Part shown: positions 62,534 to 64,000 of the stretch, piece after piece
Numbering within the stretch: position 1 is the first letter of the stretch
Layout of the letters: every line of letters begins with the position of its first letter
DNA from: WTGA01 sp965231865
Lineage (GTDB): Bacteria; Pseudomonadota; Gammaproteobacteria; Arenicellales; Poriferihabitantaceae
Direction of reading: 5' to 3'
DNA: 64,000 nucleotides
Assembly: GCA_965231865.1 (NCBI GenBank)
Contig: CBDDOJ010000001.1
Location: 434,001-498,000, forward strand
Program-made: the position numbers and the translations under genes
Notes under the pieces: model-generated
What the model was told of the DNA's origin: nothing
The model's database searches: none
Seen by the model: the letters and a program-made list of their open reading frames with translations, nothing else

Positions 62534-62968
62534 CTATATAACGAGCGAAACGCCGGGAAACACTGCCCTGCTCATCTAACTTGATCAAACTAGCATCAAC
62601 TGTTGTAGCAATTATCTGTGAGACGACTGCACTTTTGTTCTTGTATAGTCCGAAACGCTCACGCAACGATGAGTTGGTCATTCGCTGTGATGTAACCCAT
62701 TTCAAGGCGCAGTGTTGATAACATGCCCGGATACGTTCTCTACGATCCATTTCCTTGAAGTCTTTGAAACCATGGATAGTGACCACTTTGGGATAGGCTG
62801 TAGTGGCACGCTTCGCGGATGATAACTTCACGAAGACAGCGACCCGCGGTACATACGCGAGCAGAAATCTATCCGAACCGACCCGATCGATTTAGACCCC
62901 GTGCACCATGTTACCCTCGGTGCGGCGGACCCGACCTGAGCATTACGCTTGGTGCGAAAGATCTTGAA

Positions 62969-63044
62969 TGGTGGCCAGGGGCGGAATCGAACCACCGACA
63001 CGAGGATTTTCAGTCCACTGCTCTACCGACTGAGCTACCTGGCC
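62969..63044 (-). tRNA. tRNA-Phe(GAA)
   Basis: A 76-base cloverleaf with encoded CCA on the minus strand. Acceptor GGCCAGG pairs with CCTGGCC, the D arm is GCTC-AGTCGGTA-GAGC, the anticodon loop is CTGAAAA (anticodon GAA), and the T arm is GGTGG-TTCGATT-CCGCC. Its 3' end faces the accessory zone. Confidence 0.97.
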
Positions 63045-63068
63045 TTATAATGAAGAAGGAAGCTGCGG

Positions 63069-63097
63069 ATTAAAGAACACGAACGCCCATTAGTCAA
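63069..63097 (-). promoter_or_regulatory. Sigma-70 promoter of tRNA-Phe
   Basis: On the minus strand, TTGACT (63092-63097) and TTTAAT (63069-63074) are separated by exactly 17 bases. The -10 box ends 24 bases before the tRNA 5' end, leaving room for a short leader. Confidence 0.65.
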
Positions 63098-63121
63098 GGA
63101 CTTTACGACCGTCCAACAGAT

Positions 63122-64000
63122 TCAACCGCCGGAGGATACCGCTACCTGCCCTGCGGGTTTGATTTCCCCCTGGGACAAGACAAAATCCAGAAAAACCTGC
63201 GCGGTGACTGACAACCGTTTGCCCCGGCGATAGACCACATACCATTTTCGCATGATTGGAAAATGTTCCACATTGAGCGCAACCAGGCGTCCTGCTTCAA
63301 GTTCCAGGTCCACGGTGTGCGAGGAGACAACGGCCAGTCCCAATCCGGCCTCTACACTTTGCTTGATGGTTTCATTGCTGGACAGTTGCACCCCGGGGTT
63401 GGGGATTACACCATGCTCGTCAAAAATACGTTTCATGGCTATACGCGTACCGGACCCAGGCTCACGCATGACAAACGTTTCTTCTGACATCCGGGTAATG
63501 GGAATATTTTTCCGCTGTGCCAGTGGATGTCCGGGGGCCGCAATGATGATCAGCGGATTTTCCATGAACGCACACGCCTCCACATCCAGTTCCTCGGGGG
63601 GTTGCCCCATCAGCACAAGATCCGGTTCGTTGGCTTCCAGCCGCCTGATCAATTTTTTCCGGTTGATCACTTCCAGGCTGATGTCCACCGATTTGTATCT
63701 TTTGCAAAATTCCGAGAGCAGGCGGGTGGCAAAATAGTTGACGGTCGAGGCAATGCACAATTTCAACTGCCCCCCCTCTATGCCCCGCAGGCAATTGATG
63801 TCGTTCTCAATCTCGACCAGTTGGGCCATCATCCTGCGGCTGTGCTGCACCATGACCTGGCCCGCTTCCGTGAGGTATACTTTCTTGCCCAACTGTTCGA
63901 ATAATGAGAAATCAACCATGGATTCCAGCTGTTTGACCTGCATGGAAACGGCTGGCTGGGTGAGATGCAATTCTTCGGCAGCCCGGGTAAAACTCAAACG
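63122..64000 (-). CDS. LysR-family regulator, CbbR-like, 5' end outside the window
   Basis: The visible 293 residues begin RLSFTRAAEELHLTQPAVSMQVKQLE, the middle of the winged helix, so about 15-20 N-terminal residues lie beyond the window end; the TTG at 63997 is not a real start. The effector domain has LKLCIASTVNYFATRLLSEFCKRY, LVLMGQPPEELDVEACAFMENPL and FVMREPGSGTRIAMKRIFDEHG, which match the CbbR subgroup that controls Calvin-cycle genes. No rubisco gene is in the window; the tkt-gap-pgk operon lies 17 kb away. The target genes are probably upstream of this gene, outside the window. Confidence 0.9.
   Translation of the reverse strand, partial: RLSFTRAAEELHLTQPAVSMQVKQLESMVDFSLFEQLGKKVYLTEAGQVMVQHSRRMMAQLVEIENDINCLRGIEGGQLKLCIASTVNYFATRLLSEFCKRYKSVDISLEVINRKKLIRRLEANEPDLVLMGQPPEELDVEACAFMENPLIIIAAPGHPLAQRKNIPITRMSEETFVMREPGSGTRIAMKRIFDEHGVIPNPGVQLSSNETIKQSVEAGLGLAVVSSHTVDLELEAGRLVALNVEHFPIMRKWYVVYRRGKRLSVTAQVFLDFVLSQGEIKPAGQVAVSSGG

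Larger units (their letters stand above)
60727..62831 (-). pseudogene. C-terminal fragment of an AlbA_2/RecG-like ATP-binding regulator, split by an IS
   Basis: The frame from 62831 contains RERIRACYQHCALKWVTSQ and MTNSSLRERFGLYKNK, the winged-helix end of Schlafen/AlbA-type regulators. It runs into the IS at RRFARY. If the IS and one TATATA copy are removed, the codons continue TAT ATA CCA TTT TGG GCC TGA, giving RYIPFWA and stop, the expected ending of the family. The coding parts are 62534-62831 and 60727-60747. The N-terminal AlbA and ATPase parts are missing, so the gene was already a fragment or was cut separately near 62831. Confidence 0.75.

Noticed and set aside
62819..63073. Plus-strand open frame of 84 codons over tRNA-Phe
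   Set aside because: Its centre is the antisense translation of the tRNA, a well-known false gene.

Overview
The window reads as chromosomal DNA of a gammaproteobacterium. The main evidence is the block tonB-like, yqgE, ruvX, pyrR, pyrB, pyrC' (51974-56603). As I remember it, this is the Pseudomonas-type order, where the block sits beside gshB and the pilGHIJ-chpA cluster. Here gshB and the pil genes are missing and only an N-terminal chpA remnant is left (47859-50513). Other genes suggest an aerobic heterotroph that uses amino acids, osmolytes and methylated amines. They include a methylcrotonyl-CoA carboxylase/HMG-CoA lyase operon, a BCCT osmolyte transporter with its own binding protein, an MttB-family methyltransferase, a dimethylformamidase-like protein and several Fe/2-oxoglutarate oxygenases. 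A marine or host-associated lifestyle is my inference, not something the sequence proves.

Layout. 1-7342 (+): end of mccB, then mccA, mvaB, a HAD hydrolase, a thioesterase, a DUF2889 protein, an alpha/beta hydrolase and a secreted-looking agmatine deiminase homologue; the first seven are tightly packed and partly overlap by ATGA. 7411-18688: small catabolic-looking operons on both strands, namely an Fe/2OG oxygenase with a methyltransferase (-), dimethylformamidase-like plus maleate isomerase-like (+), a creatinase-like M24 protein with a glyoxalase-like protein and an O-methyltransferase (-), and PhyH dioxygenase, TPP enzyme and 2-hydroxyacid oxidase (+). 19275-23214 (-): universal stress protein, a composite lipoprotein binding protein and a BCCT transporter. 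tRNA-Lys follows at 23493. 23629-29490 is an oligopeptide-type ABC importer in two divergent units. 30328-32726 holds two divergent PLP enzymes.

32735-33587 is a degenerate group II intron on the minus strand without its reverse-transcriptase gene. Next come a class I fructose-bisphosphate aldolase, a phospholipase-D/helicase/DUF3427 protein, an MttB-family protein, an AT-rich intergenic region with two DnaA-box-like sequences, RDD and TerC membrane proteins, and a tkt-gap-pgk carbon operon (-) in which tkt carries a one-base frameshift. An inositol monophosphatase-family gene, the chpA remnant, a GFA protein, the pyrimidine block and a Do-type protease follow.

59687-62968 is a small accessory zone ending at the 3' end of tRNA-Phe. 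It holds an AbiEi-like antitoxin whose AbiEii partner is reduced to a stub, a 77-bp tandem repeat and a complete 1.79-kb IS. The IS lies in the last codons of an AlbA/RecG-like regulator gene. Its TATATA target duplication lets the broken gene be read across precisely. The window ends inside a CbbR-like LysR gene.

The strongest candidates for something little described are the BCCT transporter paired with a double-domain, doubly anchored binding protein (19275-23214) and the PhyH/TPP-lyase/hydroxyacid-oxidase operon (14972-18688), whose gene content resembles peroxisomal alpha-oxidation.
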